Below are positions 18,821 to 27,663 of a DNA stretch of 64,000 nucleotides, piece by piece. This DNA comes from Candidatus Chlorohelix allophototropha (GTDB taxonomy: Bacteria > Chloroflexota > Chloroflexia > Chloroheliales > Chloroheliaceae), in assembly GCF_030389965.1 (NCBI RefSeq), contig NZ_CP128399.1, positions 1 through 64,000 on the forward strand. The letters run 5' to 3'. The notes under the pieces were generated by a model, which ran no database searches, had not been told where the DNA came from, and saw only the letters and a program-made list of their open reading frames with translations. Within the stretch, counting starts at the first letter, position 1. Each line of letters starts with the position of its first letter. Made by a program: the position numbers and the translations under genes.

Positions 18821-19429
18821 ATGCAACAAACCCATGATAGCTACACTCTAATACTGAATGTCGCACTAGAGCTTTTCACTCGCAAAGGTTATGACGGCAC
18901 TTCCATTGACGACATTCGAAACGCGGCAGGGTTCAGGTCAAAAGCCAGCCTTTACACCCATTTCAAGGGTAAGGAAGAAGTGGCAAAGGCTTTGCAGGAA
19001 AAGTGTGAAGCCGAACTCAGTAAAACGCTTACGGAGGCTTATCGTAGCGCATCTCCTGAAGCCCTCAAACGCTTTACCAGAGTGGGGCGTGCCTTCATAG
19101 AATGGGCGCTGAATCACCCCCGTGAATATGCTTTCCGGTACTTAAGGGTGCAGCAGGAAAAGCTGATGAGCGGGGAATACGCTTATCTCGGTGAAACACC
19201 ATCGAGTGAATATACCATGATGATGGATTTACTCAAGGCGTTGCGGACGAGCTACCCGGTGCGCCATATCGCCGATGCTGCGCTGTTGAGTATGATGGTG
19301 GGCTTGATTAGCAAGGCTGTCGTGGATCAGGAATCTTTCGGTAATGTTATTTTCGAAGAGCGGGTCAGGCAATTAATGGAAATGTGTTTTGGTATTCTTT
19401 TTTCCGAATCTGTTCCATTAGCTGGGTAA
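18821..19429 (+). CDS. TetR/AcrR-family transcriptional repressor
   Basis: The 202-aa protein has the TetR N-terminal DNA-binding domain (about 10-55): ALELFTRKGYDGTSIDDIRNAAG, then the recognition helix region SKASLYTHFKGKEEV. The C-terminal ligand-binding part is helical and unassigned. AAAGG lies nine bases before the ATG. Identical palindromic operators lie upstream of this gene and upstream of the next one, which strongly suggests self-repression and control of the hydrolase, and probably of the divergent thioesterase-like gene. The inducer is unknown; neighbours suggest an acyl-CoA or ester, but this is inference. Confidence 0.93.
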   Translation: MQQTHDSYTLILNVALELFTRKGYDGTSIDDIRNAAGFRSKASLYTHFKGKEEVAKALQEKCEAELSKTLTEAYRSASPEALKRFTRVGRAFIEWALNHPREYAFRYLRVQQEKLMSGEYAYLGETPSSEYTMMMDLLKALRTSYPVRHIADAALLSMMVGLISKAVVDQESFGNVIFEERVRQLMEMCFGILFSESVPLAG

Positions 19430-19445
19430 TATTTTCATTTAATAA

Positions 19446-19461
19446 ATGACCGAACGTTCGG
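19446..19461. promoter_or_regulatory. TetR operator copy 2
   Basis: This is an exact repeat of the 16-bp ATGACCGAACGTTCGG at 18780-18795, including the CCGAACGTTCGG palindrome (19450-19461). It lies 27 bases before the alpha/beta hydrolase start, where a repressor could block transcription. The matching distant copy is the evidence that both are real sites. Confidence 0.88.
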
Positions 19462-19488
19462 TGATTATACAAATTATAAAGGGAGTAT

Positions 19489-20298
19489 ATGATGAAAACC
19501 ATGAATAGAGTATTTGAAAAAAGCATCAAGATAGAGGGTGGCGAGCTTTCCTATGATATTGCAGGCGCTGGAATGGCGGTACTTTGCCTTCCCAGTCTGG
19601 GTGATACTCGCCGCGAATATGAAAAATTTGCGCCAGACTTGGTGGAACAGGGTTATCAGGTGATAACTACCGACCTGCGCGGGATGGGCAAATCGCGCGG
19701 GAAGTTCAAAAAACATGATATTCCCACGCTGGCGAGCGATATAAAAGCTATTCTGGACGCAGAAAAGATTGATAAAGTGGTTTTGGTAGCATGTTCAGTA
19801 TCGGGTGCATCGGCGGGATATTTCGCGGTGCATTATCCTGAAAGAGTGGCAGGGCTGATAATGTTCAACCCGATTATGCACACCGGACCGCGCCTGATGA
19901 CCTTGCTGGTAGCTACTCTTATCGGTACACCGGGAATCGGCAAAGGCTTGTGGCTATCTTATTTCAAATCGCTTTATCCGACTCGCAAAGTTGATGATAA
20001 CTATCTGGCGCATATAAAAGAACAAACAGCTTTGCCGGGTGCGCTCAAAAGCATTGCGGGCATGACTAGAGCGAAGCGTATTGATGATATTATCGGTAAT
20101 ATCAATGTTCCTGCCTTGATTTTTTTCGGTAGTAAAGACCCTGACTTCAAATCGCCTGAAGCGGAAGCAAAACTGGTTCAGCAGGAAATCAAGCAAGCAC
20201 AGGTGGTAGTATTGAACGATTCAGGGCATTACCCGCAGCGCGAGTTCCCCGAACTGGTGTTGCCCCGCACGCTTGAATTTCTCAAAGTTCTTCGCTAA
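19489..20298 (+). CDS. Alpha/beta hydrolase
   Basis: This 269-aa protein has the alpha/beta hydrolase fold. Visible elements are DLRGMGKSRG (oxyanion-side loop), the nucleophile elbow ACSVSGAS, an acid candidate in FFGSKDPDFKS and the catalytic histidine in DSGHYPQ. The nucleophile elbow is atypical: the usual G-x-S-x-G reads A-C-S-V-S. A good AAAGGGAG site precedes the ATG. The substrate is unknown; it could be an esterase or hydrolase of a small lipid or lactone. It is followed by a terminator shared with the convergent ispH gene. Confidence 0.85.
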   Translation: MMKTMNRVFEKSIKIEGGELSYDIAGAGMAVLCLPSLGDTRREYEKFAPDLVEQGYQVITTDLRGMGKSRGKFKKHDIPTLASDIKAILDAEKIDKVVLVACSVSGASAGYFAVHYPERVAGLIMFNPIMHTGPRLMTLLVATLIGTPGIGKGLWLSYFKSLYPTRKVDDNYLAHIKEQTALPGALKSIAGMTRAKRIDDIIGNINVPALIFFGSKDPDFKSPEAEAKLVQQEIKQAQVVVLNDSGHYPQREFPELVLPRTLEFLKVLR

Positions 20299-20300
20299 TT

Positions 20301-20341
20301 AAAAAGGCGCTCCCTCGGTTTATAGTGCCGTTGGGAGCGCC
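20301..20341 (-). terminator. Terminator between the hydrolase and ispH
   Basis: A 9-bp perfect stem (GGCGCTCCC / GGGAGCGCC at 20306-20314 and 20333-20341) is followed on the minus strand by five T residues (20301-20305). It would end ispH transcripts and may also slow transcription from the convergent hydrolase. Confidence 0.82.
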
Positions 20342-20355
20342 TGATTTCAGCCGAT

Positions 20356-21243
20356 TTATACCGCAGTTTTGCTGTTCATTTGCTGTTTCAAATCAATAGC
20401 CCGTAAGGCAGCGACCACTTCTTCGATGCTTTCATCGGGGGTGCTGGCTCCGGCAGTTACGCCCACGCTTTCGACCCCTTCAAACCACGCCGGGTCTATT
20501 TCATCGGCACGCTCGATTTTATAGGTAATCGCGCCGTTTTCGTGGCACAGGTCGGCGAGATGTTGGGTATTAGCGCTCTTTTTGCCGCCGATTACCACCA
20601 TGACTTGGCATTCTTGCGACAGTTCTTCCGCGTTGCTTTGCAGGCGAGTGGTTGGGGCGCAGATGGTATTATGCACCTTGATTTCCTTTGTTTTGCCAAG
20701 AAAATGCTCATTCACCTTTAAGACAAATTCCTTAAACTCTTTCAGGATGGTGGTACTTTGGCAGAGGATGCCGATGCGCTTGGGTGGGCGTATGTCTTTA
20801 ACCTCGTTAAAATCTTTGGTGGCAAGCGCATTTTTTCCAGCCCAAGCCAGAATGCTGATTACTTCAGGATGGTTGCGATCTCCGTAAACAAAAACGAAAT
20901 AGCCTTCCTTGACCATTTCCATAGCGGATTGTTGAATAAGCGTAACCAGCGGGCAAGTAGCATCCAGCACTTCCAGCCCTTTTTGGCGAGCTGCTTCGAT
21001 AACTTCGGGCGCAACGCCATGCGCGGTAAAGGCAATCGTTCCACCGGATATTTCCTGCATGTCGCGCTCGGTGTACTTTACGCCCAACTCCAGCAACCTA
21101 TCCACCACTACCGGGTTATGTACTACTGCGCCGTAGGTGGTGATATTAGCGTTTACGCGGGTTTTGGCTTCTTTTTCCACCAATTCTATCGCTTTACGCA
21201 CCCCAAAGCAGAAACCCATTTCTTTTGCCGTTTTTATTTCCAT
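20356..21243 (-). CDS. ispH: 4-hydroxy-3-methylbut-2-enyl diphosphate reductase IspH
   Basis: IspH is the last enzyme of the MEP isoprenoid pathway; it makes IPP and DMAPP using a 4Fe-4S cluster. The three cluster cysteines are visible in MGFCFGVRKA, DATCPLV and HNTICAPTT, with the catalytic region STPDESIEEVV near the end. The ATG at 21243 is chosen over 21285 because GGAGAAAAGGATTAG precedes it and homologues begin at this MEIKTAKEMGF. The bifunctional ispDF gene of the same pathway lies in this window at 54802-56046. Transcription diverges from selB. Confidence 0.97.
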   Translation of the reverse strand: MEIKTAKEMGFCFGVRKAIELVEKEAKTRVNANITTYGAVVHNPVVVDRLLELGVKYTERDMQEISGGTIAFTAHGVAPEVIEAARQKGLEVLDATCPLVTLIQQSAMEMVKEGYFVFVYGDRNHPEVISILAWAGKNALATKDFNEVKDIRPPKRIGILCQSTTILKEFKEFVLKVNEHFLGKTKEIKVHNTICAPTTRLQSNAEELSQECQVMVVIGGKKSANTQHLADLCHENGAITYKIERADEIDPAWFEGVESVGVTAGASTPDESIEEVVAALRAIDLKQQMNSKTAV

Positions 21244-21448
21244 ACTTCTAACTAATCCTTTTCTCCTAAGCAAGTGCTGGCTCACTTTTAAACCTTTGTA
21301 TATTATAGCAGAAGCGCGCTTTTCTTCGACTCCTTTTGTCTCATACTATACGTAAAAGTTACGGCAAGGTTAGGGGTATAATGGTTTGCCCGGAAAGCCA
21401 ATTTGCGTTAAGCTTTTCGGGTGTTATAAGCAAAGGGGGATTGCGCAA

Positions 21449-23335
21449 GTGTACGTGGTAGGTACGGCAGGACATGTAGATCACGGCAAAAGCACACTGG
21501 TTAAGGCGCTGACGGGCATTGACCCCGACAGGCTGGAAGAGGAAAAACGCCGTGAAATGACCATAGATTTGGGCTTTGCTTGGCTAAAGCTACCGAGTGG
21601 CAATGAAATTAGCATCGTAGATGTGCCGGGTCATGAACGCTTTATCAAGAACATGCTGGCGGGGGTGGGCGGTTTTGATGCGGCGCTTTTAGTGATTGCG
21701 GCTGACGAAGGTATTATGCCCCAAACCGAAGAACACCTTGCTATCCTCAATCTGCTACAAGTTGAGCGCGGTTTAGTGGCATTGACCAAGCGCGATATGG
21801 TGGATGAGGAATGGCTTGAACTGGTAACGGACGAGGTGAAAGCGAAACTCGCCGGGAGTGTGCTGGCAAACGCCCCTATCGTACCCGTATCGGCGCGAAC
21901 CGGGCAGGGGCTTAAAGAACTGGTGGCGATACTGGAAGAAATTTTGCAAAATACTACCCTTCGTCCTGATATCGGCAAGCCTCGCCTACCCATTGATCGT
22001 GTTTTCAGCGTGACAGGCTTCGGGACGGTAGTTACCGGAACGTTGATAGAAGGCAGCCTACGAGTAGGGCAAGAAGTTGAGCTTATGCCGGGAAACCTGA
22101 AAAGCCGGGTGCGCGGTTTGCAGATGCACAAAACCAAAGCTGAAATCGCCGCCCCCGGTAATCGCGTAGCGGTGAACCTGACCGGATTAGAAGTGAGCGA
22201 CCTACAGCGTGGCATGGTATTGACTGTTCCGGGTTGGTTGCATGCCACCGACCTAGTGGATGTGCGCTTGCACTTGCTACCCGATTCGCCCGTAGAAATT
22301 ACCCAGAACAGCCGCTTTGATTTTTTCAGTGGCGCGGTGGAAGCTACTGCCGGAATCACCATTCTTGATAAAGAAAAAATCCTGCCCGGTGAGGAGGGCT
22401 TGCTGCAATTGCGTTTGAGCGAACCGTTGGCGCTGGCAAAAAATGATCGTTTTATTCTACGGCTTCCTTCACCCAGTCAAACGGTTGGCGGTGGTATCGT
22501 GATTGACCCGCAGCCACGCCGACACAAGCGTTTTCAGGCACAGGTAATCCAGACTCTACAAACGTTGGAGAAAGGCACACCCGCCGAAGTGTTGCTGCAA
22601 ACTCTCAACAGCGATTCTGGCTTGCCTCGCGACCTTAAAGCCTTGTCAGAGGCTACCAAATTGCCAAGTCCAATCCTTCAAGAGGCATTGGAGCAACTGG
22701 TGGCGCAAAATAGCACGCTGATTTTGGGTGATGCTTTTTATACCGGGCTTGCCGCGTGGCAAAGAATCGCCGATAAAAGCGTAGCGTTGCTGCGCCAATT
22801 TCACGCCCAGTTTCCGCTCAAACGCGGCATGGGGCGCGAAGAACTGAAAAGCAAACTGGCAATCGGCAGCCCCAAAATCTTTAACCTGTTGCTGGCACGC
22901 TTACTTTCAGAGCAAGTACTAATAGAGAGCGAAGGCAAGGGTGGTGGCGGAATGGCTTTGAGTTTGCCCGGATTCGCAGTGCAATTCAACCCGGCGCAGC
23001 AAAAGCAAGTAGATACTCTGCTGGCAGCGTTCCGACAAAACCCCTATTCACCACCAAGTATTTCTGAGCTAGGCACCGACTTGAATATTGTTGCCGCGTT
23101 GGTTGATGATGGGCGAATAAAAAAAGTATCCGACTCGCTATATTTTATCAATGAGGCTTATGAGACTATGGTTTCGCTGATTCTAAAACGTCTGGACGAG
23201 CAGGGTAAAATTACACTGGCGGAGGTGCGCGATATGTTTGGCAACAGTCGCAAATATGTACAAAGCTTGTTGGAGCATCTGGACGAAATTAAACTAACCC
23301 AACGTGTGGGTGATGAGCGGGTACGCCGTAAATGA
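21449..23335 (+). CDS. selB: Selenocysteine-specific elongation factor SelB
   Basis: SelB is the GTPase that delivers selenocysteyl-tRNA to UGA codons marked by a SECIS element. The GTPase domain has GHVDHGKS (8-15), the switch region EEEKRREMTIDLGFAWL, DVPGHERF and LTKRD. EF-Tu-like beta barrels follow (IDRVFSVTGFGTVVTGTL), then winged-helix repeats that read the SECIS RNA. The GTG at 21449 is preferred because AAGGGGG lies about ten bases upstream and the protein then starts at YVVGTAGHVDHG like its relatives; this gives 628 aa. Its stop overlaps the next gene's ATG (ATGA). No selA, selD, selC or clear selenoprotein was seen in the window. Confidence 0.93.
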   Translation: MYVVGTAGHVDHGKSTLVKALTGIDPDRLEEEKRREMTIDLGFAWLKLPSGNEISIVDVPGHERFIKNMLAGVGGFDAALLVIAADEGIMPQTEEHLAILNLLQVERGLVALTKRDMVDEEWLELVTDEVKAKLAGSVLANAPIVPVSARTGQGLKELVAILEEILQNTTLRPDIGKPRLPIDRVFSVTGFGTVVTGTLIEGSLRVGQEVELMPGNLKSRVRGLQMHKTKAEIAAPGNRVAVNLTGLEVSDLQRGMVLTVPGWLHATDLVDVRLHLLPDSPVEITQNSRFDFFSGAVEATAGITILDKEKILPGEEGLLQLRLSEPLALAKNDRFILRLPSPSQTVGGGIVIDPQPRRHKRFQAQVIQTLQTLEKGTPAEVLLQTLNSDSGLPRDLKALSEATKLPSPILQEALEQLVAQNSTLILGDAFYTGLAAWQRIADKSVALLRQFHAQFPLKRGMGREELKSKLAIGSPKIFNLLLARLLSEQVLIESEGKGGGGMALSLPGFAVQFNPAQQKQVDTLLAAFRQNPYSPPSISELGTDLNIVAALVDDGRIKKVSDSLYFINEAYETMVSLILKRLDEQGKITLAEVRDMFGNSRKYVQSLLEHLDEIKLTQRVGDERVRRK

Positions 23336-23841
23336 TAGTATTTGTGGACGGCTACAACCTGATGAAGACTGACCCTGAACTGGCGTTGTACCAGAAAGCG
23401 GGACTGGAATTTGCTCGCGAGGCTGTGATAAAGCGGGTGAATAGCGCTGCCGGACTTAAAAAAGCTACCAGCATCACGATTGTATTTGATGGGCATCTCG
23501 ATGGAAAAGAACGCGAAACGGTTGAGCGGAAGGGGCGCATCACCGTTATCTACAGTAAATTGGGCGAGTCGGCGGACGATGTAATCAAACGTATGGTGGC
23601 TGCTCACCCGCAATCTGCTCAAGTTCGAGTCATTACCCGTGATAGCGATTTGCGCTCAACCGTTGGCTTGAGCGGGGCAACTCCTGGCATGATGAAACGC
23701 CGCCCTGTTTCTCCCTCAAACTCCACGAAAAAAGATGACGATAGCGAAGATTCAGGTTGGAACAAATCCACCCGCAAGAAAGGACAATCCAAACGCTCCC
23801 CCCGTAAAAAGCGCGGTTCAGATAACGACCTCTACTGGTAG
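23332..23841 (+). CDS. YacP-like NYN-domain ribonuclease
   Basis: This 169-aa protein starts with the NYN/PIN-like fold seen in YacP/Rae1 proteins: IVFVDGYNLMK (4-11), IVFDGHLDG, YSKLGESADDVIKRM and VITRDSDLRS. These acidic positions fit a metal-dependent RNase; Bacillus Rae1 cuts mRNA on the ribosome. The last 60 residues are basic and low-complexity (STRKKGQSKRSPRKKRG), unlike the compact Bacillus protein, and could bind RNA. Its ATG overlaps the selB stop by four bases, so the two are coupled, which is in keeping with a translation-related role. Confidence 0.87.
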   Translation: MIVFVDGYNLMKTDPELALYQKAGLEFAREAVIKRVNSAAGLKKATSITIVFDGHLDGKERETVERKGRITVIYSKLGESADDVIKRMVAAHPQSAQVRVITRDSDLRSTVGLSGATPGMMKRRPVSPSNSTKKDDDSEDSGWNKSTRKKGQSKRSPRKKRGSDNDLYW

Positions 23842-23899
23842 AGCCTTTCAACTCCTGTGATTAGAACTACAGACTAATTAGTTTAATCAATATTTTATA

Positions 23900-23929
23900 T
23901 TGACAGCATAAAGTTATATTGCGTTTATT
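23900..23929 (+). promoter_or_regulatory. Possible promoter of the WD40 membrane gene
   Basis: TTGACA (23900-23905) is followed after 18 bases by TTTATT (23924-23929), a poor -10. The stretch is AT-rich. The gene begins at 23965. The -35 box is perfect, but the -10 is doubtful. Confidence 0.5.
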
Positions 23930-23964
23930 TAGTATTTTAAGCAACTAAATTAAAGAGTAAGATT

Positions 23965-25308
23965 ATGGAAATTCTGCAACAGTGGGGCTACCCGATTACA
24001 GTTATCTTGCTCACAGGGTGGACTTCTTCAAGCACGCGATATCGCCCTTTTAGTCGAAACAATTTCCTGAACACTCTTTCTTACATAGTACTCTTTTTGC
24101 TACTTGGTATTTGTGCTTTTTTGATTAACAATCTTTACTTTAGTTTAGATACTCATATAGATTTTTTTATTTGGTGGAGCGCTACCTTTATTTACTTTTT
24201 TCCATTATGGCGTATTGCCCAATGCCTTTTTGCCAGAAAACCACTTCCCGGTTATAACCCGCCTGTTCGGGCGCTGTTATTTCGCGCTCCCGACCCGGAT
24301 GCCCAAAGCTTACCCCTGCGTGATACCCCTTTAATGCTTCACCTCGGTATTATAGCGATTACCCTATCCCTTATAGGAGTAGGGTTAACCGGACTGGGAC
24401 TACATACATGCGGGTGGTCGGACAAGCTTTTTGGTTACAGCGGCTGTCTTGTGGAAATAAATACTAACACTTCTATGTATGTTCTCAAGTTTTCGCCGGA
24501 CAGTCAATTGCTTGCGGCAGGCGGGCTTGAAAATGGTTACTTGAGTCTTTTAAGTACAAAAAATGGTAATACTGTACGCGAATTGAAAGGTCATACTGAC
24601 CTGATCAGGACAGTAGCATTTTCACCAGATGGGAAAATGCTGGCGAGCGGTTCGAGGGAAACCGTACGTTTGTGGCAGGTAAGTGACGGCGCACCGCTAA
24701 AAAAGCTGGATATGCCGGCTGAGAACGTAGAATTTTCACCTGATGGCACTTTGATGGCAGCAGGTTATTACGAAACAGGGATTAAAGTCTGGAATGTAAC
24801 CGACTGGCAAGTGGTTAGAGAATTTCCCAAAAATGGAGGTTTTACTTTTGCCCCTAATGGTTTGCTGGTTTTCATAAGCAGTAACCAACTGCAATTTTGG
24901 AATACATCGAATTGGACAATTGAAAAGAGCCTGCCCAGTATTAATAATAGTAATTTGGTTATCTCGCCGGACGGTAAAATGTTTGCCTCCAGTTATCAAG
25001 GTAACCAATGGACAGACCAGTATATTTTAGTGAGACGTTTATCAGACGGTGCGCAACTCTACAAGCTAAATTCCTATCCATCAAATTCTAATATCACTAC
25101 ATTTTCACCTGACAGCCGTTTCCTGTTGTTTGGTGTCGGTTCTCAAACCAACAACAATTTTTCTTTACAGCTATGGGACATGTCTAACGGGCAATTGGTA
25201 CGTGAGTTCGGTCAAGCACGTAATAGCATAGATAGCCTTGATTTTTCTCGCGCTGGTAAAATTTCCTATAGCACTCTCGATAGGCTCAGCATATGGCAAC
25301 TTCGCTAA
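23965..25308 (+). CDS. Membrane-anchored WD40 beta-propeller protein
   Basis: The N-terminal 160 residues contain several hydrophobic helices (near 35-55, 65-80 and 125-150). The remainder is a WD40/YVTN-like propeller of about 290 residues. It has repeated LKFSPDSQLLAAGG, VAFSPDGKMLASGS, VRLWQVSDG, IKVWNVTDW and LQLWDMSNG units; I count about six or seven blades. The outside part probably binds a protein partner, but no catalytic domain is attached, so the role is unknown. WD40 proteins with N-terminal membrane helices occur in several Chloroflexota; that is general knowledge, not tested here. It stands alone. Confidence 0.8.
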   Translation: MEILQQWGYPITVILLTGWTSSSTRYRPFSRNNFLNTLSYIVLFLLLGICAFLINNLYFSLDTHIDFFIWWSATFIYFFPLWRIAQCLFARKPLPGYNPPVRALLFRAPDPDAQSLPLRDTPLMLHLGIIAITLSLIGVGLTGLGLHTCGWSDKLFGYSGCLVEINTNTSMYVLKFSPDSQLLAAGGLENGYLSLLSTKNGNTVRELKGHTDLIRTVAFSPDGKMLASGSRETVRLWQVSDGAPLKKLDMPAENVEFSPDGTLMAAGYYETGIKVWNVTDWQVVREFPKNGGFTFAPNGLLVFISSNQLQFWNTSNWTIEKSLPSINNSNLVISPDGKMFASSYQGNQWTDQYILVRRLSDGAQLYKLNSYPSNSNITTFSPDSRFLLFGVGSQTNNNFSLQLWDMSNGQLVREFGQARNSIDSLDFSRAGKISYSTLDRLSIWQLR

Positions 25309-25425
25309 ACCACATTTATGAGAAAGTGTAATACTGACTATAAAATCGGCTCAAATTAACCTACTTTTTGTTTTGAGCAAATCTCAGTCGCGCTTGAACC
25401 CAACGCTATAAACACAATTTTTGCG

Positions 25426-25454
25426 TTGACATGGTCATGCTATCGTGCTAATAT
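25426..25454 (+). promoter_or_regulatory. Strong promoter of the small acidic protein gene
   Basis: TTGACA (25426-25431) and TAATAT (25449-25454) are separated by exactly 17 bases. The ATG at 25503 lies about 42 bases past the expected transcription start. Confidence 0.82.
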
Positions 25455-25502
25455 AAATTTCAGTTTTGTTTGGGATAGACCACTGTACTAACTCTCAGTC
25501 CT

Positions 25503-25880
25503 ATGTCTGGTATTGCGGAAGGAAACAGAAAATTGCAAGGTCTTAACTTTCAACGGCAGTTTCGCACCAGCAGCAGCGAGGGTTTCCTCATTCTCGAAAA
25601 TAATCAGCGCATCGGTCGGGTAGATTTGCATTACGCCAGTGAAAATGTGTACGCTACAGTAGTACTGGAAGTGCCCTTGCCTGAAAACGAAGTTGCCCAC
25701 ATAATTGAAGAAATTGATGAACGTTTGGTGGTTACTGCAACCGTCAAACGAGATGACCTTAATGTTTGGGTTTACCAAGGTCAAGAAGTTGGCTTTTTCA
25801 ATGATGAATTTCTCGAAGAGGAATTCGAAGCAGATAGTACCGAAGACTCACTTCTGGATTATGAGGAAGAAGAGGTTTAA
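25503..25880 (+). CDS. Hypothetical small acidic protein, 125 aa
   Basis: I do not recognise a family. The first 95 residues look like a compact beta-rich domain (FLILENNQRIGRVDLHY, VYATVVLEVPL, RLVVTATVKR), followed by an extremely acidic tail (DEFLEEEFEADS, DYEEEEV). There is no signal peptide. It has its own near-consensus promoter and is monocistronic, so it is likely well expressed. The ribosome site is not obvious; the ATG is only about 40 bases into the transcript. It stands between a WD40 protein and rpsA. Confidence 0.75.
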   Translation: MSGIAEGNRKLQGLNFQRQFRTSSSEGFLILENNQRIGRVDLHYASENVYATVVLEVPLPENEVAHIIEEIDERLVVTATVKRDDLNVWVYQGQEVGFFNDEFLEEEFEADSTEDSLLDYEEEEV

Positions 25881-26184
25881 TCAATCTCAAGATTAAGCCT
25901 TAAAACCTGAGACTATTTATCACAGGTTTTATCGGCGCCCAGTAGATTCTCGGAGTACTTTGCACTCTGCGAATACAACTGTACGACGCTATCTTATATT
26001 TGCGGTTAATTTAGTTCACTCCACTTGCAATTTTTCCACTTAAGCATTATAATACCGCCTGAGACACGCCTGCCCGAATTTTGTTCAATCGCATCTGCAA
26101 GCCTTATATAAGACTTGATAAAGAGTTGCGAGAGAAAATACTCTCGGCAAAGGTCGGTCTAACTCTCTTTTCTAAGGAAGGCAT
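25881..26184 (+). promoter_or_regulatory. rpsA promoter and structured 5' leader
   Basis: This 304-base gap has no gene. A promoter, TTGCAA (26025-26030) and a perfect TATAAT (26048-26053) with a 17-base spacer, starts a leader of about 125 bases. The leader contains a nested hairpin: CGAGAG / CTCTCG (26129-26134 with 26141-26146), enclosed by GAGTT / AACTC (26123-26127 with 26161-26165), ending 20 bases before the start codon. Its position fits feedback control of S1 synthesis, as known in other bacteria, but that is inference. Confidence 0.72.
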
Positions 26185-27624
26185 ATGGAAGAAAACGTCG
26201 AAAGAAACAAAATTGAAGGTAGCGAGGTAGGAGGTGATGCTGTCGAACAGCACGGTATGACTATTGTGGCAGAACAGAATCCTGAAAACCTCGAAACAGA
26301 AGCGGTAACCGAGCTTGCCAATGGCAACGATACCGTCCAAGAAGTAGCTGAAGAACTTGAAGTTGCTATCGAGTCAACTACTAACGCATCTGAGGATGCT
26401 GACAGTGAAGAACTTGAAGCCGCTACTCCGGTAGAAAACCTTACTCCCCTCTCGTTGATGGAACAACTTTTAAGCGAGCCTGGCAGTGCCCTCAAAGCCT
26501 TACATTATGGTGAGGTCATTGAAGGTATCGTCATGCATCGTGACCGTGACGAGATACTGGTTGATATAGGCGCTAAGAGCGAAGGCATCGTTCCCAACAA
26601 AGAACTGCAAACTCTTACCCAGCAGGAATTGATCGAAATAAAGGTCGGCGACCAGATTCTGGTTTTCGTGGTACAGCCTGAAAATCAGGAAGGTCACGCC
26701 GTTCTTTCCATCGATAAAGCCAAAATGGAAAAAAGCTGGCGAAAACTCCAGAAGCAGTTCGAGGGTGGCGAAATTATCGAAGCAGAAGTCACCGGCTACA
26801 ACAAAGGCGGTTTGCTGGTTAACCTCGAAGGAGTGCGTGGTTTCGTACCTGCCTCGCAGGTAACCGGCTTAGCAACTACCAATGAAGCTGCCAAACAGAG
26901 CGAAATGACCCGATTGGTCAACTCCCACCTACCTCTCAAGATTATCGAAATTAATCGGCACCGCAACCGCCTGATTTTGAGCGAGCGTCTTGCTGCTCAA
27001 GAACAGCGCGATGCCCAGAAAGATCGCTTGATGCAGGAGCTTGAACCCGGTCAGGTACGCGAGGGTATGGTTACCAGCATTTGTGACTTTGGAGCCTTTG
27101 TGGACATCGGTGGCGCAGATGGTTTGGTTCACTTGAGCGAACTGAGCTGGAGTCGCATCAACCATCCGAGTGAGATTCTCAAGGTCAGCGATAGGGTTAA
27201 AGTGTTCGTGCTGAGTGTAGACGAAGCCGATAAGAAAGTCGCGCTCTCGATCAAACGTACTCAGGCTGAGCCTTGGTCTACCGTGATGGAGAATTACCAG
27301 CCCGGACAATTGGTTAAAGGCGTAATAACCCAGTTAGCCAACTTTGGAGCTTTTGCCAGAATTGCCGATGGTATCGAAGGCTTGATCCACGTCAGCGAAC
27401 TGGCGGAAGGTCGTGTTCAGCATCCACGTAGCGTAGTCAAAGAAGGCGATGAAGTTGAGTTGCGGATTATCCGCATTGACCCGCAGCGCAAGCGCATGGG
27501 TCTCAGCCTCAAACGTGCCGCTCCTGATTATGCCGGTAGCCTCACCGATGACGAAGACGAGGGCAGCCGCCCACGCAAGTCTCACTCTTCGGAAGATGGG
27601 GAAGCTGAGCTAACCGAGGAATAA
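26185..27624 (+). CDS. rpsA: Ribosomal protein S1 (four S1 domains)
   Basis: S1 binds mRNA and helps the 30S subunit load it. Four S1/OB-fold domains begin near residues 109, 194, 289 and 374. Domains 3 and 4 keep the strong RNA-binding pattern (FGAFVDI, GLVHLSEL, KVALSIKR), while domains 1 and 2 are more divergent, as usual. The first 105 residues are a very acidic, Glu-rich extension with no predicted fold, and the C-terminal 35 residues are charged. E. coli S1 has six domains; four-domain forms are usual outside Proteobacteria. A clear TAAGGAAGG site precedes the ATG. Terminator-like hairpins follow the stop. Confidence 0.95.
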   Translation: MEENVERNKIEGSEVGGDAVEQHGMTIVAEQNPENLETEAVTELANGNDTVQEVAEELEVAIESTTNASEDADSEELEAATPVENLTPLSLMEQLLSEPGSALKALHYGEVIEGIVMHRDRDEILVDIGAKSEGIVPNKELQTLTQQELIEIKVGDQILVFVVQPENQEGHAVLSIDKAKMEKSWRKLQKQFEGGEIIEAEVTGYNKGGLLVNLEGVRGFVPASQVTGLATTNEAAKQSEMTRLVNSHLPLKIIEINRHRNRLILSERLAAQEQRDAQKDRLMQELEPGQVREGMVTSICDFGAFVDIGGADGLVHLSELSWSRINHPSEILKVSDRVKVFVLSVDEADKKVALSIKRTQAEPWSTVMENYQPGQLVKGVITQLANFGAFARIADGIEGLIHVSELAEGRVQHPRSVVKEGDEVELRIIRIDPQRKRMGLSLKRAAPDYAGSLTDDEDEGSRPRKSHSSEDGEAELTEE

Positions 27625-27663
27625 CTTCCCGGTGTTTTCCTAACAACCGGAAAAGAGAAAAAT

